Positions 18,601 through 25,759 of a stretch of DNA of 56,790 nucleotides are shown here, one piece after another. Source of the stretch: a bacterium (GTDB lineage Bacteria > Krumholzibacteriota > Krumholzibacteriia > LZORAL124-64-63); assembly GCA_024229695.1 (NCBI GenBank), contig JAAESD010000182.1, positions 1 to 56,790 of the forward strand. Direction: 5' to 3'. Within the stretch, counting starts at the first letter, position 1, and each line of letters starts with the position of its first letter. The notes below the pieces were generated by a model. The model saw nothing but the letters and a program-made list of their open reading frames with translations, searched no databases and was not told the DNA's origin. A program made the translations under genes and the position numbers.

Positions 18601-18935
18601 GTTTGATTCATAAATCTCTTTCATTATACGGGGTGCTTAAAATTGGTGATTGGGGAATATACGACTATCATAAAGACTGGAACTTAACCTATCCATTACA
18701 ACTATTGGGTGATGTCTCATGGTCTCTTGGAAAGCCAAAATGGTTTGCAGATGAACCAGAAACCAAGATAGGAATTAGAGGACTCTATCGTACTCTTGAC
18801 AGAAACTCTAACAGGTATCGATTCCCAGATGATTGGGAAAACTACGGAACTTGGGACGATTTCATGAATGAGGTAGATGCGTATGGCAATGGATCAGAGT
18901 GGGAAGTAAGGACATATATCAGTATTGCCATGTAA
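15681..18935 (+). CDS. Clan GH-A glycoside hydrolase fused to a putative outer-membrane beta-barrel
   Basis: 1084 residues from the ATG behind ACAGGAGGGTCTC; an earlier in-frame codon adds 23 residues without a ribosome site. A signal peptide covers about residues 10-37. Residues about 45-420 form a TIM-barrel hydrolase resembling GH2/GH5/GH72 enzymes: acid/base Glu189 in LLGNENN and nucleophile Glu289 in MYTEFGSDA, 100 residues apart. From about 495 to the end, alternating amphipathic strands with aromatic girdles and short turns look like an outer-membrane barrel (for example MKYQRNIGKYALTGIVQ, GFKGKVTMEKNAYRWYAQSA, WEIHSRVAGQLDSETRLVAN), ending EVRTYISIAM. There is no sorting domain. The context implies beta-1,3-glucan; the exact family and the barrel await structure prediction. 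Confidence 0.75.
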   Translation: MISSLSNKGHMAKLAVFSVSIFVLLSVTGLALPVLAVGPDSVEKVTVFKDSNGQKLQVDGRDFMVFGMNWGYMPIGENYSYDLWGKSDDFIKSMLADEMPLLQAMGVNTIRQYAGIPPRWVKYIYETYDIYTIVNHPVARWGYTLDGLWNPNTDYSNPKLRAAVKEEIFNLVKEFEGVPGVLMWLLGNENNYGIWWSSFEIEALPKGDQNSTRARFLYSLMGEIIDGIHELDSDRPVSMANGDVQYIDIIAEECSGLDIFGTNQYRGISVRDMNDVVKEKMDIPLMYTEFGSDAFNAKEMVEDQSMQAKYLIGQWKEIYDRSYGKGLVGNAIGGIIFQWSDGWWKFRQEERLDVHDTNASWPNGAYPDDLVDGENNMNEEWWGICAKGRSNNHGLYEVYPRAAYYALTKAFKLDPYAPDTDLTKIASHFATVTPGKAVLEAKGDRAALLSSAQSKVRISGMRMEYETYSTGGAVVNTPETPAPNGGYPSFMGFDNMQSFYVDIESKPSANVIANLSLNVLGNVPENPIDEIFYENRGRKREITANGEDFSYEGFDRVKAYQGSFSWDDKWFEMQGFYRTGHIHWGFEGDFFGLYRDAFYGENIDIYNGMAPVGVEVSAKKSLKGLKMAFGPQLWWGANPSVLMKYQRNIGKYALTGIVQEDIAPQSALNTSIAVPLPETRKVSLQAVTNYKDLIIEGGTIWSGSKMVGEEFQIYDDVTTEEVRILQDTIKDGDAWGFKGKVTMEKNAYRWYAQSAYMGLVAEGGPTEVITFTGWKLKDSGSGNQKNFITGFTYNKGDWQIGPNFLWQKPIIGPVPGDSPDPGSPRNRLSDPFAVGSNREMTGAEILLTYDPHPETWFYAWDNNRREGAHLAFNLGFVYKDMPTTRDAGLFVDSDGSTVYAFPGASPGHSEWEIHSRVAGQLDSETRLVANAYAGMAEPNGWVYLGNDIEDLSIEDRQLNDQVNRIIHRYGVDARLIHKSLSLYGVLKIGDWGIYDYHKDWNLTYPLQLLGDVSWSLGKPKWFADEPETKIGIRGLYRTLDRNSNRYRFPDDWENYGTWDDFMNEVDAYGNGSEWEVRTYISIAM

Positions 18936-18961
18936 TTACTAAAAACAAACTGTTTAATAAC

Positions 18962-18992
18962 AACCCCCTCTGTCTTAATGGCAGAGGGGGTT
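18962..18992 (+). terminator. Intrinsic terminator after the hydrolase-barrel gene
   Basis: AACCCCCTCTG (18962-18972) pairs perfectly with CAGAGGGGGTT (18982-18992) around a nine-base loop, followed by TTAAAGTTT. It separates this gene from the convergent GH16 lipoprotein gene. Confidence 0.8.
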
Positions 18993-19039
18993 TAAAGTTT
19001 CTGGATTACAATTATTTAATATTAATAAAGGCTCTTTAA

Positions 19040-19921
19040 CTAATTTCCTTCGTAAACACGCACATAGTCTATGTACATTGTCTGAGGAAATACTGTGCTT
19101 TGATCTGGTGAGCCTACATAGTGCCCGCCAACAGCAACATTTAAAATAATAAAGAATGGGTGATCGAAGACCCAGGAAGTATTTCCTGGAAGGTCTCCGA
19201 TTACTTTAGTCATGTATGTATAATCATCAACAATCCATGATATGGAATTGCTTGTCCATTCAATGGCAAAGACATGAAAACCTTCATTGAATCCATCGCC
19301 AGACAAATGATAACTGCCAACTAGAGGTGTTGCACCTGAATAGCCAGGCCCATGAAGAGCCCCGTTGACAACATTTGGTGATTGCCCGCGATACTCCATG
19401 ATGTCTATTTCGCCACAGTCTGGCCAGCCCACAGAACTGAAGTCAGAACCCAATAACCAAAATGCAGGCCATAGACCTTGCCCAACAGGAAGTTTAATTC
19501 TTGCTTCAAAGCGACCATATTTTTGTGAAAACTTGCCTTCGGTCTTGATGCGACCAGAGGTATAATTACGTCCAAGATACTCTTCTTCGATAGCTATAAT
19601 TCTGAGATTTCCAGATCCATCAAGTGATACATTTTCAGTCCTGGCGGTATCAAACTCCAGCTGTTGATTGCCCCATCCGTGCCCACCGACATCGAATGAC
19701 CAGTTTGAATCTTCTGGAGATTGATTGGCAGGCCCATCGAAATTATCTTCCCAGACCAGAGTGTACTCAATAGGATCATTATTATTTGATCCAGGGCTGT
19801 ATGGTTCATATGAACAGCCAACAACAATCATCAACAGAAAGATAATGAAGATGTATATTGAGTCAGTTCTATTAAGCACACGTCTTCTGCTGTGGTAATT
19901 CGACTTTTCTTTGCAATCCAT
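19040..19921 (-). CDS. GH16 endo-beta-1,3-glucanase (laminarinase) lipoprotein
   Basis: 293 residues; ATG with GGTTGGAG just upstream. A basic N-terminus, a long hydrophobic stretch and VVGC (Cys36) make a lipoprotein signal. The single GH16 domain begins at LVWEDNFDG and has the catalytic GEIDIMEYRG (Glu171, Asp173, Glu176), the extra Met marking the laminarinase-type beta-bulge. WPAFWLLG and the terminal YIDYVRVYEGN are also typical. It should cut internal beta-1,3 bonds at the cell surface. It is the second gene of an operon with the 466-residue binding lipoprotein, 44 bases downstream. Confidence 0.93.
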   Translation of the reverse strand: MDCKEKSNYHSRRRVLNRTDSIYIFIIFLLMIVVGCSYEPYSPGSNNNDPIEYTLVWEDNFDGPANQSPEDSNWSFDVGGHGWGNQQLEFDTARTENVSLDGSGNLRIIAIEEEYLGRNYTSGRIKTEGKFSQKYGRFEARIKLPVGQGLWPAFWLLGSDFSSVGWPDCGEIDIMEYRGQSPNVVNGALHGPGYSGATPLVGSYHLSGDGFNEGFHVFAIEWTSNSISWIVDDYTYMTKVIGDLPGNTSWVFDHPFFIILNVAVGGHYVGSPDQSTVFPQTMYIDYVRVYEGN

Positions 19922-19965
19922 ATCTCCAACCTGTTTCTTAAATTCTTGTCTTTGTCATCAGATAT

Positions 19966-21366
19966 CTATTTATGGAAATAGATATTATCCAACCATAGAC
20001 TGCCACTATTAGTGTTAGCTAAAACTAATTGGGAAATATGCTCAAAGTTCATTCCAGAGAATTCTGTTAATGGGATATCAAGCGACATCCATTCACCAGT
20101 AACATACTGAGGTGTTGAGCCACTGTTTACATTAAAGGCTCTCTCTGTATCGTTTCCACCACCCCAAACACCGTCGCTACCAAAATCTACAATCTTAAAG
20201 CCAAATTGCGTACCTGCCGATGCAAATACATCCATATGGATGTGTGTCATGCCAGCAGACTCTGCATCGATTAAGTCATTAGTGAATTCGATACCGGTAT
20301 AATACGTTGGAATGTTGAACCCTGTGTAGGCTTTAACATTATCACCTTGAATCTGTTGATCAAATACAGCAATACCACCAAATGTCCATTCGGCAAGCCA
20401 GGAATCTACAGTGACATTGGTATATGAGTCACTATAAATGGATATAACATCAGCCTGATCAAGAGCTGGTGCTGGTGCAGGGGAGGATGGAGGTGCTATT
20501 ACGGTAACAGTAACGATACCTTCCACGTCAGTTGTATCAAGGTTTGCTGTTATTAGTTTTGCTGTGATGGTAGTTGTTCCACCACCAACTGCGGTTACTC
20601 GACCATTCTCAGCAACTGCTACAGACTCATCTGCAGAGTAGTATGTGAAGTAGTATGGTGAATGTGCAACTTCAAGCTCCTGTTCACCAACTTGATATGT
20701 TGTGCTTGCCCCTTCAATAGGAACAATTTCGCCAAGCAGAGCATCAACTGAGGCTGTATTTATAACTGGTTCAGGATTTTGTATTCCAGAAACTTCAGCA
20801 AATTTTACTTCATCAAACCAGATTCCTACACCGCCTCCACCATGAGAAAACCAGAACATTCCTCTTTCGCTGGTAAGTCTTGCAGAGTTTGGAATTGGTA
20901 TTATAACCTGAGTCCATTCCTGTTCAAGAGGTATGCTGAAAGCAGTAGTTTGATAATCTGCATTATCTACAATAGGTATGCCAATTCCGCATTCTCCTAG
21001 TTCCATAGACTGTGTTGCTTTGGCATAGAAAGTTAGTGCATTGAAAGTACTTAAATCTCTAGGATTATGTGTCCAAAATGATCCACCGGCCCAATTAGCC
21101 TCAGGAATAGTGATTTTGATAGTTGGTGTATCGTTATAGCCACCAGTATCTTCGAGAGTAAGTGCATCGTAATATGAATATTCGAAAGCGCTATAGTCTA
21201 GATCGACACCAAATGCATCAATAAAAACATCTGGATCAGCCACCGCAGTTGCCTCTGTTAACTCATTGAAATCTCTTTCACTGCAACCAGATAGAGTCAA
21301 TGATAAGAAAATTGGTAAAACCAAGGCAGCTAGCAGACTGATTCGATTCCGGTTACTCAGATTCAC
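19966..21366 (-). CDS. Multidomain carbohydrate-binding-like lipoprotein (surface glycan-binding candidate)
   Basis: 466 residues from GTG at 21366, behind CGGAGG with six bases between; the upstream in-frame extension lacks a ribosome site. The lipobox is LSGC. Two carbohydrate-binding-like beta-sandwiches (about 45-195 and 310-466, each ending with (I)WFDEVKF or LWLDNIYF, as in CBM4/CBM11-like modules) flank a bacterial Ig-like Big_2 repeat (about 235-285: VAVAENGRVTAVGGGTTTITA). No catalytic motif is seen. It is directly upstream of the GH16 lipoprotein and downstream of an operator. Its build resembles the surface glycan-binding lipoproteins of Bacteroidetes loci, without SusC/SusD partners. 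Confidence 0.8.
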   Translation of the reverse strand: MNLSNRNRISLLAALVLPIFLSLTLSGCSERDFNELTEATAVADPDVFIDAFGVDLDYSAFEYSYYDALTLEDTGGYNDTPTIKITIPEANWAGGSFWTHNPRDLSTFNALTFYAKATQSMELGECGIGIPIVDNADYQTTAFSIPLEQEWTQVIIPIPNSARLTSERGMFWFSHGGGGVGIWFDEVKFAEVSGIQNPEPVINTASVDALLGEIVPIEGASTTYQVGEQELEVAHSPYYFTYYSADESVAVAENGRVTAVGGGTTTITAKLITANLDTTDVEGIVTVTVIAPPSSPAPAPALDQADVISIYSDSYTNVTVDSWLAEWTFGGIAVFDQQIQGDNVKAYTGFNIPTYYTGIEFTNDLIDAESAGMTHIHMDVFASAGTQFGFKIVDFGSDGVWGGGNDTERAFNVNSGSTPQYVTGEWMSLDIPLTEFSGMNFEHISQLVLANTNSGSLWLDNIYFHK

Positions 21367-21432
21367 GTCATACCTCCGTAAAATCACGATCACATTTAAA
21401 GAGTTCCAAAGCAACCTGGAACTGCTTTCACA

Positions 21433-21455
21433 CTATGTACGGCATCCGAACAAAG
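21433..21455. promoter_or_regulatory. Locus operator copy 3, before the binding-lipoprotein/GH16 operon
   Basis: CTATGTACGG, CAT, CCGAACAAAG: both half-sites match the consensus. It sits 67 bases upstream of the lipoprotein GTG. On the minus strand TTGTTC lies within it, but the -10 position is poor (TGTGAA). Confidence 0.75.
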
Positions 21456-21539
21456 TATGCAAGATTTTTGTTTATCTGTCAAGCACGAGCGTATATTACC
21501 AATACGGTCGTGTTTAATGTTACACAATATACACAATTC

Positions 21540-23009
21540 TTAGCTGGCATCACCTAAAGGTTTAGATCCGCGCCTTTGTTCGAGAACTTTTCGAACTTCG
21601 TTTGCTTTCTTTTCTGTTATCGGGAAGGTGTATATGGCCCATATTGCTAGAGCAGAAGTTATTACTGGGACCCATACATCAAATAAGCGCAACAAGAAAA
21701 TTGAATGTGCAGATTGGTTGGCTGCCAGTTCCACATCGAATCCCGTAAAATTTAATATATAGCCACCACCAGCTAGTGCAGCTGCAAGGCCAAGTTTTAC
21801 TGTCCACCAGAATATTGAGCCAAACATTCCTTCTCGTCGCTCATTGGTTTTTAGTTCATCGGTATCAACTACATCAGCAACCATAGATGGAATTAATGTG
21901 AATAAACCTCCAAGACCAAAAGCCATAAGAGGAGCGGGGAGAACTACGAGCCATGGGATTTCAGGATTATAGCATACCCATTTTAAAGCGTACCCAACAA
22001 TTGAAAGCCCTATTGAAATGAAAAATGCATTTCTCTTTCCAATCCTTGTGGCTAGCCAAGTTACAATAACAACTACAGCAAATGTGCAAATTGCACCAAC
22101 AGTTCCAGCCCATCCGGCATATTTGGCTCCAGCGGTTTGATCGCCACCGCAGACATAATATATAATCACATAAAATTGGAATGAAGATATTAAAATAAAA
22201 CCGTTAAAAACAAGAAATGTTGCCACGCACAATTTAATAAATGCACTATTAGATAGAGTTATGCCGAACCCTTTGAAAAAACTTCCAATATTTTTCTTTA
22301 ATGAAACTTTGTCCTTTGTCTTTGTTTTTACTGGCTGTAGCCTCTCTTTAAGCAAAACTGCTGGCAAGATTCCAAGACCAATTGCAACGATGGCAATAAT
22401 TATAGCTAACCCAGCTGCACCAGCAACTTGATCTGGTTCTCCAGATATTGGATCACGGAAAAATCTTCCTGAATTCATTATCCACAAAAACCAGGGGGAG
22501 ACTATATAAGCAAGTTGACCAACGAAGTTTTGAGTTCCCATTAGCCTGGTGCGTTCATGATAGTCGGGGGTTAGTTCATATCCCAGAGCAACCCAGGGAG
22601 TGGCAAAAATAGTGTAGCCTGCATAGAAGAGTATCGACCCAACCAAAAACCAAACAAAATAAAAAGTCTCACTTTTCCCAGTTGGAAGTTGCCACAAGAG
22701 GGCAAATAGTAACCCTGCACATATTACCCCTCCAAAAATATAGGGGCGTCGTCTTCCCCATTTAGATTGTGTGTTATCGGATATGAATCCCATAAGAGGA
22801 TCAGTGAAGGCATCAGTTAGTCGGGGAAGAGCACCAAGAAGACCAACTAATGCTGGATTCATGCCCAGGCCAAGATTGAGAACTATCATCATGCCGCCAC
22901 TTGCAGCAGCAAGTAAATTATTAACAAATGCCCCAGCGCCATATGCGAGCCTGTGTGAGAACTTAACTTTATCTTGTGGGAGTGTTTCTGCAGGTTTTGA
23001 CGCGCTCAT
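21540..23009 (-). CDS. GPH-family (MelB-like) sugar:cation symporter
   Basis: 489 residues, about twelve membrane helices. The family signature between helices 2 and 3 is clear (DAFTDPLMGFISD then KWGRRRPYI). Other MelB-like features are the N-terminal AYGAGAF region with acidic Asp residues in helix 2 and the ELTPDYHERTRLMG loop. GPH transporters import disaccharides or short oligosaccharides with H+ or Na+ across the inner membrane. Here laminari-oligosaccharides are the likely cargo, inferred only from the neighbours. An operator lies 50 bases upstream. It is the only recognisable importer in the locus. Confidence 0.92.
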   Translation of the reverse strand: MSASKPAETLPQDKVKFSHRLAYGAGAFVNNLLAAASGGMMIVLNLGLGMNPALVGLLGALPRLTDAFTDPLMGFISDNTQSKWGRRRPYIFGGVICAGLLFALLWQLPTGKSETFYFVWFLVGSILFYAGYTIFATPWVALGYELTPDYHERTRLMGTQNFVGQLAYIVSPWFLWIMNSGRFFRDPISGEPDQVAGAAGLAIIIAIVAIGLGILPAVLLKERLQPVKTKTKDKVSLKKNIGSFFKGFGITLSNSAFIKLCVATFLVFNGFILISSFQFYVIIYYVCGGDQTAGAKYAGWAGTVGAICTFAVVVIVTWLATRIGKRNAFFISIGLSIVGYALKWVCYNPEIPWLVVLPAPLMAFGLGGLFTLIPSMVADVVDTDELKTNERREGMFGSIFWWTVKLGLAAALAGGGYILNFTGFDVELAANQSAHSIFLLRLFDVWVPVITSALAIWAIYTFPITEKKANEVRKVLEQRRGSKPLGDAS

Positions 23010-23058
23010 TGTCGCTCTCTTGTTAAAGAATTGAAAATCTATCCAACTATATGAGCCT

Positions 23059-23081
23059 CTTTGTACGAATGCCGAACAAAG
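23059..23081. promoter_or_regulatory. Locus operator copy 4, before the symporter
   Basis: CTTTGTACGA, ATG, CCGAACAAAG: one mismatch (A for G at the inner end of the left half). It is upstream of the leftward symporter gene. Confidence 0.7.
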
Positions 23082-23199
23082 TACAGGATTTTTGCAGAAC
23101 GGTCAATACTTATTATATATTGACACATTACAGCCAGTATACCAAAAAATTTAGCTTGATTTTATGTCCTAAAATAAATCACAAATAATAAAAAAAAGA

Positions 23200-23230
23200 C
23201 TTGATTCGGTCACCGAACATAGTGTACAAT
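23200..23230 (+). promoter_or_regulatory. Operator copy 5 inside a rightward promoter
   Basis: Operator 23200-23222: CTTGATTCGG, TCA, CCGAACATAG. Its left half departs from consensus so as to give a better -35 (TTGATT, 23201-23206). TACAAT (23225-23230) follows 18 bases later. It drives the 236-residue repeat-domain gene. Confidence 0.75.
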
Positions 23231-23305
23231 AGAGTCAAGTCACAAAGAACGGATTCTAATTATTTTCAGTTCGCTAGAAACATTACTCATCGAGAGGACA
23301 CCGCA

Positions 23306-24016
23306 ATGAAGAAACAGCTAACAAAACTTTCCCTCATCCTTGTTGCAATCGCATGCATTATTCCAATGGCTGCATTTGCTCTAACACCTTACAGCACAGA
23401 CTTTGAGTCAAATCCTTTGCCTGGAGAAGGTGTGATGCTAGGTGACAATTGGCTAGTTTATGCCAACGTATTTGGATCTGACATGAGTTGGTGGTATGGA
23501 TATGGAGCATTCCCTGCACCAAATGATGGCGCTGCATTTTGTGCTATAGCAACAGGCGAGAGCATGAGCCCACAAGCACTTTCTGTTTACAGTGATTATA
23601 ACAATGCCGACCATGGAAATGGCGCAATACTTGAATGCAATGTTTTCCAGGAGCAGATTGTTGATGCAGCTGATGTTGGAACAACCTGGACTTACCAATT
23701 AGAAACTAAACTAGGTAATATTGCTGGTAACTCAACTGCTGGAGCATTCATTAAAACTCTAGACCCTGGTGCTGGCTGGGCGATGACTAATTTTATCGAT
23801 GTTGACCTGACAAACACTTCAGGATCATGGACTACATATGAGTTGCAAATCCTTATTGATGCAACACTGCCAGGACAAATCCTGCAGTTTGGTTTCTATT
23901 CTTATGCAGGTGGCTATGAACCATCAGGTATTTTCTATGATAACATAGAATTTAATCTCAGCACTGTATCTAACGAAGACTGCTCAATGGGTGAACTCAA
24001 AATGTTATTCCGCTAG
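23306..24016 (+). CDS. Secreted single-copy repeat-domain protein with short C-terminal tail; candidate glucan-binding protein
   Basis: 236 residues from ATG behind CGAGAGGACACCGCA; the open frame extends upstream through the promoter, which rules out the longer version. The signal peptide ends near AFA (residue 23). The rest is one copy of the domain seen twice at 13551-15170: NWLVYANVF, YGYGAFPAPN, VYSDYNN, FIKTLDPGAGWAMTNF and FYDN. The protein ends CSMGELKMLFR, the same tail as the two proteins near 10 kb. So the same domain is delivered with a FlgD-like sorting domain in one gene and with the short tail in the other. It has its own operator and terminator. Function unknown; glucan binding is inferred. 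Confidence 0.8.
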   Translation: MKKQLTKLSLILVAIACIIPMAAFALTPYSTDFESNPLPGEGVMLGDNWLVYANVFGSDMSWWYGYGAFPAPNDGAAFCAIATGESMSPQALSVYSDYNNADHGNGAILECNVFQEQIVDAADVGTTWTYQLETKLGNIAGNSTAGAFIKTLDPGAGWAMTNFIDVDLTNTSGSWTTYELQILIDATLPGQILQFGFYSYAGGYEPSGIFYDNIEFNLSTVSNEDCSMGELKMLFR

Positions 24017-24038
24017 AGATAATTACAAGTATCAAAAA

Positions 24039-24071
24039 AGGGGCTAGTTTATACTAGCCCCTATTTTTTTT
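24039..24071 (+). terminator. Strong intrinsic terminator
   Basis: AGGGGCTAGT (24039-24048) and ACTAGCCCCT (24053-24062) pair perfectly around TTAT and are followed by ATTTTTTTT. The A-run upstream makes it work on both strands, for this gene and for the convergent GH16-like gene. Confidence 0.9.
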
Positions 24072-24118
24072 GAAATTCTTTTCGATGATAGCCTGATTCA
24101 CTGAAACCTATGGCTTGC

Positions 24119-25723
24119 TTATTTAATAAGGATTAAACGCTGAGTTTCAATATAGCCATTACCTTTTAATCTGCAGATAAACAAACCAGACGCCACTTTC
24201 CGGCCATTGTTATCTAATCCATCCCATTCAAAATGATGCTCACCACTATCAAAATATCCAGAAGTAATGTTTTTTACAATTGCACCATCGATGTCAAAGA
24301 TATCTAGATTTATGTAGTCTGGATTAATAAGACTCAGCTTTAAACTTGTTTTAGGATTGAATGGATTCGGATAAGCAGAATGCAGTCGTCCATTGGGACA
24401 TGCAATATGGTTTCCGGGTGTTTCATCTATACTGGTTGTATTCTCTAAGGGAACAAAGACGAAGTCATCAAAAATAACTTCTTGAATGTCTACAGGATTA
24501 GATGACAGTTTCCAAAGATTAAGATGAATGCGGGGCTGTTCTGGTCTGGCAATATGAGGCCCGGTGTAAGTCCATGATTGGATCAGGTTACTTTGGGACT
24601 CCTGATTGGCATCACCTCTCCATATTCTGAATTCAATTTTATCGGGTGACCATCTCATGGCGCTGCTAACCAGTTCATCTTCACCGAAAGTGGTATCAAA
24701 TCTAATAATATTACCAGGGAAATCCCAGGGTTGTACAACAAACTGACAAATACCGTTTTGGGCATTTCCCCAACGACTGAATTCGATGTCCACCTCGTTA
24801 TATGCATTCCACCATGTGTAGCTATCGTCCCAACAAGGTCCATACTCCCACAAAAAAACTCCTAATACTGCTGCAGGGTCCAGCAAGTGTATTTGACCGG
24901 ATGTTGTAAGAATATAGTCTCCATATCCCAATGCATCTTCATTAACAACCTCGGAGCATAGCCAGGTGCTACCTGCGTTTTTTAGAGTTAAATGCAATCT
25001 GTCTTGTTGATCAATCCAGATACTGGTTTCAGAATCGCTGAAATAATTGTTCCCTGGTCCAAAATATCCTGGGCCCTTTACACGCCAGTTATATCCACCA
25101 AAAGCAATTGTTCTTCCACCTGGAAAATCATTCCACTGTACCTCATCAATAGTTGGGGTAGTTGTGCTGAAAAATGTAACCTGGTCAAAGTACACATCTG
25201 GAGATATGTCACTTGGGCTTTGTAGTACGCCAAGTAAAAAATGTGTCGATGCTGTGCCAGCTGGTGCCTGATCACTCGTTAATTGAAAATCGATGTACTG
25301 GTCAACTTGTGAAGTGGGAAAACAGACATTAAATGTGTCGTAGTCAATCAAATCTCCAACAGCATTACGCCACTCAACATTCACAATTGCCACACATTGT
25401 CCAGTAAGTGGGTTAGTGGACGGGTGCATGACATTACCGGTAATATTCCACTGTTCACCAGGTGCACAATCAAAATTCTGCCAATATCCAGATACACTCC
25501 AAATGCCATTATTTTGGCCGCTTACTCTAGCAGCATTGAAGCCATGAGATGCTTCGGTCGCATAACCTGTATCTCCAAACTGGTTCCAGCCTTCAAAAAC
25601 TTGTCCATTTGATCCTGAAATCTCGAAACTTGGATTTGCAAGAATACATTGACACATTGCGGAAACGGGGGCTAGAAGAATGAGCGTGAAAAGAATGAGT
25701 GCCGGGTATTTGAGGACTCTCAT
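24119..25723 (-). CDS. Secreted GH16-like protein with N-terminal CBM-like and sorting domains
   Basis: 534 residues; ATG after AAGAGGTAACA. The signal peptide ends at the Cys-containing AMCQC. Residues about 27-190 are a CBM-like jelly roll (ANPSFE, then YFDQVTFF). Residues about 200-420 resemble a divergent GH16 concanavalin fold: YNEVDIEFSRWG supplies the ExDxE triad without the beta-bulge, as in lichenases, and WSPDKIEFRIW is the usual later strand. A YPNPFNP sorting domain ends it. It starts 36 bases after the GH149-like gene and must share its operator-controlled promoter. Substrate is probably a beta-1,3 or mixed-linkage glucan. The fold call is less certain than for the other two GH16 proteins. 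Confidence 0.78.
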   Translation of the reverse strand: MRVLKYPALILFTLILLAPVSAMCQCILANPSFEISGSNGQVFEGWNQFGDTGYATEASHGFNAARVSGQNNGIWSVSGYWQNFDCAPGEQWNITGNVMHPSTNPLTGQCVAIVNVEWRNAVGDLIDYDTFNVCFPTSQVDQYIDFQLTSDQAPAGTASTHFLLGVLQSPSDISPDVYFDQVTFFSTTTPTIDEVQWNDFPGGRTIAFGGYNWRVKGPGYFGPGNNYFSDSETSIWIDQQDRLHLTLKNAGSTWLCSEVVNEDALGYGDYILTTSGQIHLLDPAAVLGVFLWEYGPCWDDSYTWWNAYNEVDIEFSRWGNAQNGICQFVVQPWDFPGNIIRFDTTFGEDELVSSAMRWSPDKIEFRIWRGDANQESQSNLIQSWTYTGPHIARPEQPRIHLNLWKLSSNPVDIQEVIFDDFVFVPLENTTSIDETPGNHIACPNGRLHSAYPNPFNPKTSLKLSLINPDYINLDIFDIDGAIVKNITSGYFDSGEHHFEWDGLDNNGRKVASGLFICRLKGNGYIETQRLILIK

Positions 25724-25759
25724 TGTTACCTCTTAAAACTATAGGGTTAGTCTGTTTGA

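Noticed and set aside
23201..23305. Longer form of the 236-residue repeat-domain protein
   Set aside because: The extra frame runs through the promoter and operator and puts the signal peptide in the interior.
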